A stretch of 64,000 nucleotides of DNA, taken from the NCBI GenBank assembly GCA_006937955.1, contig SSNP01000066.1, forward strand, positions 90,247-154,246, written 5' to 3'. The position numbers and the translations under genes were made by a program. Within the stretch, counting starts at the first letter, position 1. Each line of letters begins with the position of its first letter. The DNA is from Pachypanchax playfairii. Taxonomy: Eukaryota; Chordata; Actinopteri; Cyprinodontiformes; Aplocheilidae. The notes under the pieces are model-generated. The model was given only the letters and a program-made list of their open reading frames with translations, was not told the origin of the DNA and ran no database searches. Shown one piece after another: positions 26,379-38,054 of the stretch.

Positions 26379-29300
26379 ATTTAATTTAAAAGCGCCTTTC
26401 AAAACACCCAAGGACACTGTACAGAGGAATAAAAACATTAAAAACTCTTAAAAAACCATAGAAAAGGGAGAAGTACACAGAAAATAATAATAACAAACAA
26501 AACAGAGGACAACAGTGAAATGACTAGGTGGTATAGAACTGTCTGAACAAGTGCGTTTTGAGTTTGGATTTGAAGAGTGGGAGAGAGTCTATGACACGTA
26601 GGGGGGAGGGAGTTCCAGAGATGGGGAGCAGAGCGGCTGAATGCTCTACTCCCCATGGTGACAAGGCGGGCAGGGGGGACGGAGAGCTGGAGAGAGGAGG
26701 AGGAGCGGAGTGAGCGAACAGGAATAGAAATGTGTAGGAGATCAGATATGTACGGTGGGGCCAGATTGTGAAGTGCTTTAAAAGTGATGAGAAGTATTTT
26801 GTAGTTAATTCTTTGTTTTATGGGAAGCCAGTGAAGTTGTTGCAGGATGGGGGTGATGTGGTGAGTGGAGGGGATCCGGGTGATGATACGAGCTGCAGAA
26901 TTTTGAAGGAGCTGCAATTTCTGGAGGGATTTGTTGGGGAGACCAAAAAGAAGTGAGTTGCAAACCTTGGACTCCAGAGCAGCTAAAAACTGACTTTTTC
27001 CTAAAGCCTCACATTGGACTGCGGTACCTTTTTTTCGGTACTATAACTTAAATTAATAGCAGCATTTGATTTACTTTTTACCATCTAAAATGGTTGTTTT
27101 GTTTTGCTGCTGCGATCGGAACTCCTTTTAAAATGTGGGTGTTTTGAAACAATAAGATTAATTTAAACCAACACTAAGTAACTTTTCAACCTTCATGAAA
27201 TAGTTTCATAACTTCTGTGATTATATGGCGACTTACAACAAGTTGAATGACACCTCTGTCATGGCTTGAGGGGGTCTGTATCGCTTTCACTGGCACTAAA
27301 CAACTTTGAGGAGGATGGTGGGAACCCTGCCACACAAAAAACTACGAATGGATAAGCTGCTTTTCGGCATACGTCACTTCCCCTTTTCCCATTCGTCATA
27401 AACACGGAACTCGATGCGACCTGTTACGCGCAACTGCAGCTAACATGGCAGAAGCCCCGAAAAAACAAAAAGTTTTGTCTGAGGAGACAAAAAAAAGAAA
27501 AAGGGAGAGTAACCGGATAAAAGGACAGTCAAGAATCAACATTTTATTTATCTGTTTCAAGGCTCAAAACTCGTCAGTAGCCTGCGAAAGTCGCTAAAGA
27601 GTCGGGGGGGGGTTGCGGTACCAAACATAAATTAGACGTTTCTTAATATCAACATCATCATAAAACACTGTTTAGCTACAATTAGATACATTACCTCGTC
27701 GCTATCCATCATTCACTCAGCCACTGGAAACCGAAATGTAATGTAGTTCAATCCAACTGCTGGCGGACGGGTATCTGGATTTTACGACGCTACGCGCTGG
27801 TGCTCCTGGGAAATGCAGGCTTCGTTCACGTAAAATAATACCGCTTTTGTCCAGTGGCGCCGCCAGAATAAACCTAAACTGAAAGTTCCTAAGTATTGCT
27901 TTAAAGATACCCTTCCATTAAAACCAGTTTTTCTGAGGTTTCTGTTGAATATTTTAGCTCCACAGGTGTTCTTACCTTCATAGTGGGTGAAAACAGGTCA
28001 ACAACTTCTCTTTTAGTTTTTATCTCTCAAACTACGCAGGTGGTGATAAAACCAGAGTTCTCCTGAGTTCTAACAGCCTGTATCTGTTTCATCACAACTC
28101 CTTTGTTAGTTAGTATTCATCAGCTCCTGCAGTTGAAACCACGCCTAGCATGCTGCTGGCTAAAAGCTGTTAGCATAAGACGTAGCAAACAGGAAGAGAC
28201 TATGTGTCTGTTGCAATGTGCAGCAGGGCAGGAAACAGTATTCTTTGCTCTCATAGGCTAGTTTGTTAGCCAATCAGAGTCCAGCAAATCCGAATAATGA
28301 CTATGAACGAGCTGCTGCTCGAGGCCTGACGGAAGGAGACGGAACCACCAGAATTTTAATACAGACAGATTGAAAGGTCTGTTAATCAGTGTTTCCTGGC
28401 GTTTTTTAGATATAAAATGTTTCATATTACAAGTTAATACTTAAGAAATAACCACAAAGTCCTGAAATTTGTATGAAATGGACTCTTTAAACTTAAAAAC
28501 TCATTTTTGTAATTGTTTTGCACCTACAGTAGATCACACATATGCTAAGCTGCACAGTTAAATGAGTTGAATAGTGAACTTTTTTGAATGTTTACTGGAC
28601 AACTTCCATCCATCTATTCGTTCTCCTCTGCTCATACAGGAAGTGTGCTAAAGCGAGCTGTCGCAGCAACACTACTTATCAGTTTAAGTGTTTCATACAG
28701 ACTGAGCAGGATGCTCAAAAACTACTGCAGGTCCTTTTAAAACAAAGTCTATAGTCCATCTTACCAAAGGTGTTGTGGCCCTATACATATTTTTCTGACA
28801 CCAGTTACAAATTGTGAAGAAACCGAAGTCCCCGGAGAAAACCCACACATGCACGGGGAGAACATGCAAACTCTATGCAGAAGGGACCCATCCTGGATTT
28901 AAACCCAGGACCTTCTAGCTGCAAGGCAATAGCTTTACTATATATCATTAATGCTCCAATTTTTTAATATTATTACTGACAAAGGAGGAGACAGAGACAA
29001 AAGAGGAGAGAGACAGGAGCACTAAGAGGAAGAGAGAGACATAAAAAGAGGAAAGACTCAGAAGAGTGTGGCATAACACGGGCCCTTAACTCATTAGGTG
29101 TAAAGACGTTTCTAGACATCATCCAAAGGCTCGCTGCCAACAACGTTTTAATCTCAATAACGGCTTTTTTTTTAGCTCAGAGTTGATAAAAAAGCTCTTT
29201 AAATGCCAAAACATCAGAAGCTTTGAGCATACAGCTTCTGCATGACGTTCTGAAACGTTCTTGGCACTGAATAAGTTCAGCACAGTGTGCCCAGAGGCCC

Positions 29301-31582
29301 TGCAATGATAATCTAACCCTGGGAATATCTCTTCCAGTCATGCTAATCTGTTCTGTTGTAGTAAATCACTTTGTTTACGTATCACTTCCTGTTTCATCAC
29401 TTCCTGTAAATTAACCTTTGTTTAAAATGTTGCAGTGAGATTCTATAAATCTGCATATTTAAGACTTTATTACTGTAAATCTGAACCTCCTGGTTTATGT
29501 GGAAAGTAACGTGATGCTGATATGAAGCAGTAAAATAACATTAAATCAGGTCAGATACAGTTTAAAATTGTGTGACTCTGCTGCTGCGTGTTAACCTTGA
29601 AAGTTTGGAGACATATTAACAATTGGGCACCAGTTTGGTTAAATGTTTTTATATATTTATTCTTTATAACTTACCAGTATCTTGAGTGGGATCCAAAGTC
29701 AAAGGAATTTGTTGTTGTTTGATATTTTCTTCAGTCGGTGCTGCTGCTGCATCTTCAAACACGTCACAGCTCAAATGACCGTTGTTCAGTTGGACAATCT
29801 CATTCATGCGTGCTAGCAGTTCTTCAGGATCAAGATCCTTCAGCTTCAGGTTTCTGTATTGACACTGAATGATCATGTCTTTTAGGATTAGGACTTGGTC
29901 TAATGGAGCTTCTGTTTTCTCTATGGGAGGTGAAATCAGCACTAATGAATGATCATATGATCGATCACTGAGTCTTGTAAGAATCCTGCAGAGCCTCTGT
30001 TTGTGTTTCTCAGTGAAGTCTTCAGGCTGCAGAACCAACAGGAATACATGAGGTCCAGGATCTGAGAGGCTCACGCAGGCTTTTAAATGTTGGGTCAGTT
30101 TGTCGTCAGACATGTTGGGATGTATTACATCCGGGGTGTTAATGATGATTATTTCTTTGTCCTCATACTTTGTACTGTGCTTCTCACACTGATCTGGTGC
30201 TTTTTCAGAGATGAACTTATTCTCTCTTAGTATGACGTTCCCAACTGATCTCCTGTCAGACCAGCTGTTCCCCAGCAAAACAACACGCAGCTCAGAGACT
30301 GAAACAAGAAATATATAGCTTTTATTTACTTCTATTAAAGTAACACGTACCATGAACAAAAAGTGTAAAAAAAAAACAAACCTGAAATATATTGAACATG
30401 AGGGAAACATTCAACAGATTTGTTATTTTCTTACAATAAGAAAGAAAAACTGGTAAAGTTTCTTTTTACAGTTACTGAGAAATTACCTGGTATTTATATG
30501 GTAAATCTTGGTGTGTTAATGGTAATTACCATGTGTATTAAGTAGGTAAATACAGAGGAAGTACTGCTGGATTTACTAAGAATAACCTTCACTATTACTC
30601 ATCAACTCAATTAGGTTGTGACCAGTTTATAATTGTAATAACTAAAATTAATATAGTACCTTCCAATAAATTACCTTTTCTTACACGTCCTTCATAGTTT
30701 TTTTTATTAAACAATTACCTTGTTCTTACCTGTTACAACCCTCTACACCTGGTACAGGTTCTTAATATTTATTTAGTAAGTAAACTGAAACTGGACTGTA
30801 AAAGGAAGTCTGGTTTGTTTCCATGGTGTTCCATGAAGGTTTTTGTTAGTAAATCTAGCAGTAGTTTCTCTGTGTTTACCTTTTTAATACACATGGTAAA
30901 TACCATTAACATACCAAGATTTACCATATAAGTACCAGGTAGTAATTAGGGGACAGTAAACGGAAGTGTTACAGAAAAACCTGTCCTAGTTTACAGGTCC
31001 TCAACAACGATGTGACAGTTTGTTTCCTCAGCAAAGTTTCTAAGATTTTATGGCTTTTGGGTTCCTGTTTCATTTTGAGTTTGTCTTGAATTTGGTTCTT
31101 GTGATGGACTTCCTCTTTAGTTTTATGATTTTACTTAATAGAGTCTAAATATCTAGATAGAGTTTTTAAAATGATCTTGATTTGGATAGAAATACTCAGG
31201 ATATTAAATCAGAATCTTTTAAATTTTATTTAGACAAGTGAGAGTCTGAAACGGGCTTGCTGGTCTGGTTCTGCTTTTTCATGCTGATTCTGTGTTTTGA
31301 GATTCAGTTGAGAAACATCTCATTTTGTGTGACTTACAGTTTGGTCTAAGCCGAGATAAACTCCCCCTGCGCTGCTGGACTCTTCCATCATCTGCTACAG
31401 AAATACAGAAAAGTCCTCGTCAAACCTTAATTAATCTAAAACATTTGATTGTTACACAGAAAAAAACCTCATCACAACACAATTCTCTGCTTCATTATCA
31501 GTTGCATTTACACGCCAAGAACACAGTATGTTGAAGAGATGAATAAAGCCTCACCTGACTCACCTGCTCCAGCAGTTTCCAT
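22991..31582 (-). CDS. gimap8-like: GIMAP8-like GTPase with four AIG1 domains (gene C)
   Basis: Coding exons 31582-31564 (19 nt, starting ATGGAAACT), 30298-29675 and 25710-22991, all joined in phase 1, give 1120 residues. An in-frame ATG at 31603 could add seven residues. A further short exon after exon 1, as in gene A, cannot be excluded. Domain 1 (about 7-205) has GNSWSDRR in place of a P-loop. Domain 2 (about 216-385) has GKSEDKKN, also degenerate. Domain 3 (about 395-560) has an intact GRRGSGKT at 401-408. Domain 4 (about 609-810) is canonical: GKTGSGKS 618-625, DTPG 666-669, conserved box GPHVILLVLQIGRF, TRKDD 735-739. A coiled coil spans about 823-1110 and the protein ends CTLL, a CaaX-like tail with Leu. 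Mammalian GIMAP8 has three AIG1 domains, so four is one more. The last intron (29674-25711) is packed with mobile elements. Confidence 0.9.
25850..26330. mobile_element. unclassified repeat-like sequence with one ambiguous base
   Basis: Contains GGGCCGGATTATCCAATGG and the GC-rich GCCCAGGGGCCCGGCC, which resemble dispersed fish repeat text. Base 26151 is N, the only ambiguous base I noticed. Intronic in gene C. Confidence 0.3.
26347..26965 (-). mobile_element. LINE (L2/CR1-like) reverse-transcriptase 3' end
   Basis: Minus-strand frame 26917-26438 encodes the C-terminal end of a non-LTR reverse transcriptase. The landmarks are LLQNSAAR, HWLPIKQRI, FKALHNLAPPYISDLL and LWNSLP. A (TAA)n tract at 26347-26380 marks the 3' end. 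It is 5'-truncated, as is usual for LINEs, and lies in gene C's last intron in the same orientation as the gene. Confidence 0.8.
27163..27905. mobile_element. non-autonomous DNA transposon with imperfect TIRs
   Basis: Left end TTTAAACCAACACTAAGTAA and the reverse complement of the right end, TTTAAAGCAATACTTAGGAA, match in most positions over about 26 bp. Inside, 27446-27535 reads MAEAPKKQK-like, a style of N-terminus common in fish transposon ORFs. Intronic in gene C. Confidence 0.5.
27899..28493. mobile_element. second TIR element abutting the first
   Basis: Begins TTTAAAGATACCCTTCCATT and ends with the reverse complement of TTTAAAGAGTCCATTTCA. It shares the TTTAAA junction with the element to its left. 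Its interior has a relative at 18270-18560. Confidence 0.4.
28815..28945. mobile_element. fragment of a common teleost interspersed repeat
   Basis: Contains GGAGAAAACCCACACATGCA followed by CGGGGAGAACATGCAAACTC and an AACCCAGGACCTTCTAGCTG block. This is text shared by very many fish genomes; the interval 28946-29640 shows nothing else. Confidence 0.55.
30470..30970. mobile_element. MITE with long terminal inverted repeats in intron 1 of gene C
   Basis: Left arm (about 30480-30556) reads AATTACCTGGTATTTATATG, then GTAAATCTTGGTGTGTTAAT. The reverse complement of about 30870-30953 reads ATTACTACCTGGTACTTATA then the same TGGTAAATCTTGGTATGTTA text. The arms are about 75 bp and highly similar, around a unique core of about 310 bp. 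No coding frame. Confidence 0.6.
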
Positions 31583-32610
31583 CACGAGCTCTGCAAAAAA
31601 CATTGTGATTATTTCAGCTGTAGGGAAGAGGAAAGATTTCAGGTCTTCAGAAATAGAACCTTTTTTAAACTCTTCAACTGCAGCTCTTTTAAAGTCCAAA
31701 GTCAAAGTCAACTTTATTTTCATCTCAGATACAAAGAGATAAAGTTCCAGGATCAGAGTCCACGGCTAAACCAGCATTAGGGTCCAAACAAATTATCACG
31801 CAGCCTACAAAGCCATCAGCCAGGATGGTGGAGCTTTAAGAAACCTTCACTTTAAACTGTGCAAGACACACGGAGTAGCTTAAAATTAGCTTTAAATTAA
31901 TGTGTTTGAAATTATGTAAAAGAGAGAACAGAGTTCACACATAAAGTAATGTTTAAAGTAAAAAATGTAAAATGGTTGTATGTTGGAGGTCGTCTTATGA
32001 CTCATTATCAGCACGTTAAACTCAAAGTATCAAAAAGATTTTCAGGATTTAAAATTTTTACAATCTCTACAAAACATTTTGCCTCATTTTAAAATATGAA
32101 TAAACAGTTTGTAGAACTGAATCAGCACAAAAATCTGAAGAGAACTCACCTGTGTTAGTCAGATCAGTTCTTAACTGATACAAGATCAAAATGAATTCAG
32201 TTATTTCCAAACACTCAGCTTTATTCCACAGTCTCCACTCAGAAGATTCAAGTGAATCTGGATTTATTACTGCACCATCAGAGAATGAAAGAGAAAGTCT
32301 GAAGTCAACAAATATTCCAAAAGTTAAACTTCCTCAATCAACACAGTTTCATGTTTGTGATTTAACTTCTTCATTGTAAATGACAATGAAACTTTTCAAT
32401 ATTTAAGAGATTTCATTGTAGTGTTGAAGTCAAATAAAACACCCAAATATAATCAGCTGAGAGAGTTTTGATCAACAACACACAGTTACATTTAAGAAGT
32501 TCATCTGTACAAGAACTGTTGACTCCTACCAAAATTTCTCCTTTATCTTCTGGTTCCATGTGTTTATCCTCATTGATTGGCTGAGACCAGGTCCTATCCA
32601 GAGTCCAGGA
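31583..32610. other. upstream region of gene C
   Basis: Mostly unique AT-rich sequence and the probable promoter side of gene C, but I could not pick out convincing core elements. A short interspersed-repeat scrap (GTCCAAAGTCAAAGTCAACT) lies at about 31694-31713. Confidence 0.35.
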
Positions 32611-32614
32611 CACT

Positions 32615-33035
32615 AAGGCCATGTCTCATTACTAAAGTACGCTAGTACACTAGAAAGTCCATACTACCAAGTATAAGAGTACAAGGACGGGATTTAGAAC
32701 AGAACCGTACTGCGTTGTCACATCAACAGATGTTGCTTTATGCTACAATTAAAGAACTGACATGAAATACCCAAATGAACATCCTATCTGAGTATACAAG
32801 TGAAAGAAATTAAAAAGAAAATACATTAGATGTTGGGTTACCTTGCTGGACCAAGTACGCAGAAGGATGGATCGGTGCATCCACGATAGAATAGGTGGAG
32901 CAAGAACATTTCATTGAGTGTATTTGCCTTAATGTGTACTTAGAATTGGAACAGTACTTGTCCCCCACTGATGATGTTTCTTTAGTATGTGAGTAGACAA
33001 GTCCACACAAGTACACATGTTGAGAAACGGCTATA
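32615..33035. mobile_element. probable MITE-like element
   Basis: Left end near TAAGGCCATGTCTCATTACT and the reverse complement of the right end, TAGCCGTTTCTCAACATGTG, are similar inverted termini. The interior is rich in short AGTAC/GTACTT motifs in both orientations. A 147-codon minus frame across it has no recognisable domain. Confidence 0.4.
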
Positions 33036-33950
33036 ATGAGGGGCCTTTCTGTACCCAAAGTGCAGAAACACTCAGTAGGCTCCAGGTGAAAGAACTGACA
33101 AGGCAGCAAAACCAATGAAACATATGAGATGCACAGGAGGATGAAGATGTATGCTCCAACAAAACACATGAGTGAACAAGTACTGAAGGTGAGTGATGAC
33201 TGAGTGGGAACAGCTGAGGAGAGGATCAGGCAGATTAGGATATGTGTGAGCAAACCCTGAAGCGGTGCAGAGGAAACGGTAAATGTAAAACAAGTTACTC
33301 AAGAGAGCAAAATACATCTAACCTAAAACTCACACTGACATCAGAAAGGAAAGACATCAAATGGAAAAAGAACAAGAAAAAAACAGACTGACAGATAAAT
33401 AAAGCAAATAAAGCCCAGGAAACAAGGAACAGGAAACAGGAAAAGTGTGACAAAATAAAATCACAGGAAACCCTGGAAACATGATGTCTGGTGCTGATGC
33501 CTAGCACATGGAGTCGAGACGAATACTTTTGAAGAAATTATTACGAAAAAATATGATCATTTTTGAATAAAAATACATTTTTTGGGAGACTTTTACATTA
33601 AAGTATGTGTTCCGTTGATACAGTAGAGCTGAAACCTAAGAGACAACCCTCAGGATGGACAATGTGTCAGAGATACTTTGTCCCAACAGAAAGTTAAAAT
33701 GTCTTTGAAACAAGAAGAAAACATGTTGGACAGCTGAGAATCTAACCAGACTTTCATGTTTTATATTACACTATAGGAGATGGCAAAAATACAAACATGA
33801 AATAGAACATGTTTGATCTAAAGATTTCTGATTAATGCATTAATTACCTCATCAATCACAGAATAATTAATCCCATTTCAAATATATTGGGATGTATTAT
33901 AGTACTAAATAATATCAGCAGTAAAGAATGAAGAAACCTCCAATTTGTGG
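33036..33950. other. intergenic, nothing recognised
   Basis: AT-rich sequence without a convincing exon. The short minus-strand hydrophobic frames here have no supporting features. Confidence 0.35.
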
Positions 33951-33963
33951 CATTAAGGCACCG

Positions 33964-34416
33964 AGATCCTACAGCTCCAGCTGTCAGAGACTTTATCAGA
34001 GAAAGTAGAAGCATCCAGGAACTCTGTCAGAGCTGTGGAGGAAGATACTTTGTGCTCAACATCAAGGACCAGCAGCAGATCCCACAACTGTTGGAGACTG
34101 TAGAAAAGATGATCGTTGAAAATTCCAGATGTTTTTCAAACAGCATGTTGATCAGGACCATCGTGGAGAGAATTTCTAAACTTCAGGAAGTGAAACAGAA
34201 GAATGAGATAGAAGGTGATCATAGAGAACGTCTCCAGCTGCTGAAAGAGACAGAAGAAGAGATGAAGATGAAGGAGGAAGAGATGAAGAAGAAACACAGA
34301 GAAGATTTAAAAACTCTGCGAGTTCAAGTTGAACAGGAACAAAAACAGAACCTGGAGGAGGAGGAGAAGAACCACAGGAAACTCCAAGAGGAGTACAGCT
34401 GGAGAAGAAGGAAATG
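33964..34416 (+). pseudogene. truncated duplicate of the 3' part of GIMAP gene B
   Basis: Begins abruptly inside the AIG1 domain (matching gene B from about 19270) and ends near the codons before gene B's transmembrane segment. Nucleotide identity is very high. Two in-frame losses relative to B are visible. One is 42 bp, two of the three MKMKEEE heptad units. The other is 291 bp, joining AAACAG at 19691-19696 to AAACAG at 19982-19987. The frame remains open to a stop at 34435, but there is no P-loop, no ATG at its start, no acceptor and no TM tail, so I call it a pseudogene fragment. Confidence 0.85.
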
Positions 34417-34439
34417 GATTTATTGCTCATCTTGATTCT

Positions 34440-35499
34440 AATATTTATGATACATCTTGTGATCCAGCAACAATCCAGTTAATATTTACATCTACAGTTT
34501 AAACTCAGCAGAACCTTTTAGAACACGACACACAGGAACACACCCTGTAAAGACACAACAATACTGTTCCAAGATGTTTCCACCAAATGAAATGATCTGT
34601 ATACTTATAGAATATAGAGCTATAATAACATAGAGCTGTTATATCTCTACATTCTGGTCTGAAGGATATTGTATTTCTCTTCTTCAGTGTTTTATTGAAC
34701 CAATAACACTGAAGAACCAGGAAAACTTCACAAGAAAATGTTTTTAATCCTTGGAAACTGCAGAACTCAGACCAGCTGAGGAGGTTTTATTCAGTCTTTA
34801 AAGGACAGATTGAATCATCTAATTAAACACCTCTTCACTCAGCATTATATTCAGGTTTTGACATTTAGCCGTCACATTTGAAGCAGCAGCAGATTAAATA
34901 AACTATTTCAGGTCAATAATCTGGAAAAATCAAACAGTTAAATGTTTGTAAATTTCACTGAAAGATGACTCAGTTTGAACCTGGATTATTTAGTCAGTAA
35001 TCGGAACATCTTTACACAGATCAAACCAACCAGGTGACCAACATGTTCTGGATTAGCAGAGTGGGTGTCTCAACATGGACCCTGTGTAAGGCCTGGTTTC
35101 AGAATGTCACATGACCACCTCATTAACCCATCGTGTGCTAATCTGTACAGATTAGACCCGTCAGTTTGTGTAAACCTGTTAGTGTCCAAACTGACTCCAT
35201 GAAGCCTGTTACAGGTCTGCTGTAGTACATCAGACCACCAGCAGAGGTCAGTGTTCTTTAACCAGAGCAGTCTGGTGGTGAAGCTACAGTTCTGAGTTCT
35301 AGTCTTTAGGACCAACAGACCTGCAGGTTTTAAATGTTTCCCTGTTTGAAACAATCAGGAGGTTCTGAGAACTGGAACATGTTGATGCAGCTTCATCACT
35401 AATGAGTTAATCAGAAGAAACAAACGTGTCAGAAGTTACTGTAACATTTTATTTCTGATGCAGTAAATAACCACAGTAACAACATGTAAACAAAGTATA
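34440..35499. other. intergenic, nothing recognised
   Basis: Unique-looking sequence between the GIMAP fragment and the actin gene D 3' end; no exon or clear repeat. Confidence 0.35.
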
Positions 35500-35505
35500 T
35501 TTATT
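35500..35505 (-). terminator. polyadenylation signal AATAAA of actin gene D
   Basis: Minus-strand AATAAA about 245 bases after the stop codon of actin D. Confidence 0.5.
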
Positions 35506-35748
35506 GAGAGGTCAAAGGTTAAACAGTGATTTGATGTTTTTAGGGGTCGAAGACAAACTGTAAGTAACTGCAGATGTTCTGACACACGTCCATCCAGCAG
35601 GAGGAAACTGCTCAGCTTCAGATCAGGAACATTTTCATGCTTCAGTAAACTGCTGCAGATGAATCACAGGAACGTTTCAGTCTGTTCACACAACACAAAC
35701 CTGACGTCTCTCAGCTGGATGGAGCAGGTTGAAGCACGTTAACCACGT

Positions 35749-37484
35749 TTAGAAACACTTGCGGTGGACGATGGCAGGACCGGACTCGTCGTACTCCTGT
35801 TTACTGATCCACATCTGCTGGAAGGTGGAGAGGGAGGCCAGGATGGATCCACCGATCCAGACCGAGTACTTCCTCTCTGGAGGAGCGATGATCTGGAGGA
35901 AAGAGGCGGGGCAAGTCACATTCAGTCCACTGGGTTACTGCATCATTAATTCAATTACACAAACACACCTTGATTTTCATGGTGGGCGGGGCCAGTGCAG
36001 TGATCTCCTTCTGCATGCGGTCAGCAATTCCAGGATACATGGTGGTACCACCGGACAGCACGGTGTTGGCGTACAGGTCCTTACGGATGTCCACGTCACA
36101 TTTCATGATGCTGTTGTAGGTGGTTTCATGGATACCCGCCGACTCCATCCCTGAAATCAAGTCAGTGACACGTCGACCATAAAACTCAAGTTCACAATAT
36201 AGAATTAAATGTTTTCATGGTTCCAACGAGTCACAAGTCAAATGTAATGTTACAGACCGATGAATGAAGGCTGGAAAAGCGCCTCAGGACAGCGGAACCT
36301 CTCGTTGCCGATGGTGATGACTTGTCCATCAGGAAGCTCGTAGCTCTTCTCCAGTGAAGAAGAAGAAGCTGCTGTCTGCATCTCCTGCTCGAAGTCCAGA
36401 GCCACGTAGCAGAGCTTCTCCTTAATGTCACGAACAATCTCACGTTCAGCTGCAGGTCAGAAGAACCGAATCATTTCCTGGTCTAAACAGAAACTCCACA
36501 GGTTCTGAAACCATGTGACTTCAGTTAGCATCATACCTGTAGTGGTGAAGCTGTAGCCTCTCTCCGTCAGGATCTTCATCAGGTAGTCTGTCAGATCTCT
36601 ACCAGCCAGATCCAGACGGAGGATGGCGTGAGGCAGAGCGTAACCCTCGTAGATCGGTACCGTGTGGCTGACACCGTCACCAGAGTCCATCACAATACCT
36701 GCAAGACAGAACCGATGCAGCTCAGCATCACTGCAGCACCTTCGATGGACATGAAGTTTGTGTCCAAGTTACTGACCTGTGGTACGACCTGAAGCGTACA
36801 GCGACAGGACGGCCTGAATGGCCACGTACATGGCGGGAGTGTTGAAGGTCTCAAACATGATCTGAAGCAGAAAAGCAAGTTTTAGTTGCTGGTACCAGCT
36901 GAAACCTGAGTTGGTTGGACAGGTGCAGCAGTCTGAACTCACCTGAGTCATCTTCTCTCTGTTGGCTTTAGGGTTGAGAGGAGCTTCAGTCAGCAGGACC
37001 GGATGTTCCTCAGGAGCCACACGGAGCTCGTTGTAGAAGGTGTGATGCCAGATCTAAACAGGTCAATAAGTTAGTGTCAACGAGACAGCTGACAGGTGTT
37101 TAATCCAGGTAAACACACCAACACCTGCGTTGGTAGCGAGTTCTATCACAGCTTCACCTTCTCCATGTCGTCCCAGTTGGTGACGATGCCGTGCTCGATG
37201 GGGTACTTCAGGGTCAGGATTCCTCTCTTACTCTGGGCCTCGTCTCCCACATAGCTGTCCTTCTGTCCCATCCCCACCATCACACCCTGCACACAAACGC
37301 ACCATTACTCCCCCTGTGACAGTCTCACTCCTCCCCCCTCCCCCCCCCCACACACACACACCTGGTGTCTGGGACGTCCAACGATGGAGGGAAAGACGGC
37401 ACGAGGAGCGTCGTCCCCAGCGAAACCCGCCTTACACATACCAGAGCCATTATCAACAACAAGGGCAGAGACCTCGTCCTCCAT
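35749..37484 (-). CDS. Actin, cytoplasmic-type sequence, 375 aa (gene D)
   Basis: Eight coding exons: 37484-37362, 37286-37158, 37053-36943, 36861-36777, 36698-36537, 36449-36258, 36150-35969 and 35892-35749. They sum to exactly 375 codons plus stop with perfect phase. The N-terminus [20 protein letters not shown] is of the non-muscle kind. Nucleotide-site residues are intact: the DNGSG loop with Lys18, DSGDG, and His in VSHTVP. It ends IVHRKCF. Introns fall after codons 41, 84 and 121, within 150, 204 and 268, and after 328, the full set known from vertebrate smooth-muscle actin genes rather than the shorter set of beta-actin. Exon 7 carries muscle-like [13 protein letters not shown] non-coding first exon ends at 37978, and the acceptor leaves two bases before the ATG. 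Function: filament-forming ATPase of the cytoskeleton. Parts are almost identical to gene E. Confidence 0.95.
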
Positions 37485-38054
37485 TTCTGAAACAGGTAAA
37501 CACTTTGATAATGAGTCCGACTTTCAGAAGAGAACCTGAACTCACCTGAAGTGAGAGAACCACACCCACTTCAGGGAGAACCAGTGTTGAGATCAGAGCT
37601 GCTGGGTGGGACCAGCTGATCCACCTGTAGAGTCTAAAGTTTCTCATTTTGTTTCTTTATCACCCAAATTTCATCTGCTGTCAGACTCAAGAAAAATCAA
37701 CGTGCACGTGCAACATCGTCCACGTTTTACAGCGAGACAAGAAGCTTAAAATCCTGTAACAAACGAGTCTGTCCTCTCCTGAAGGAGATCCAGACTTCCT
37801 GAGTCTACCTGAATCCGACTCAGAAACATTTACCTGTCAGTTGGATCAAGTTTAATAAAAGACGCACATGAACCCAGATGTTACACAGATGTTAGAAGTT
37901 TTACACACCTCCACCTGTCTGACCACTAAACCCATTAGAGTTTAATATTAACTCAAATAAAACCGAGTGTCTCTTACCTGAGTCAGGTGAGTAACGGGTG
38001 TGTCTATCGGTGGGTTCTTCCCGGTGTCGTTCCGCCCCGGCTGTGCTTCGTTAC

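Noticed and set aside
32810..33253. 147-codon hydrophobic minus-strand frame
   Set aside because: Lies across a MITE-like repeat, no recognisable family, no promoter or splice signals.
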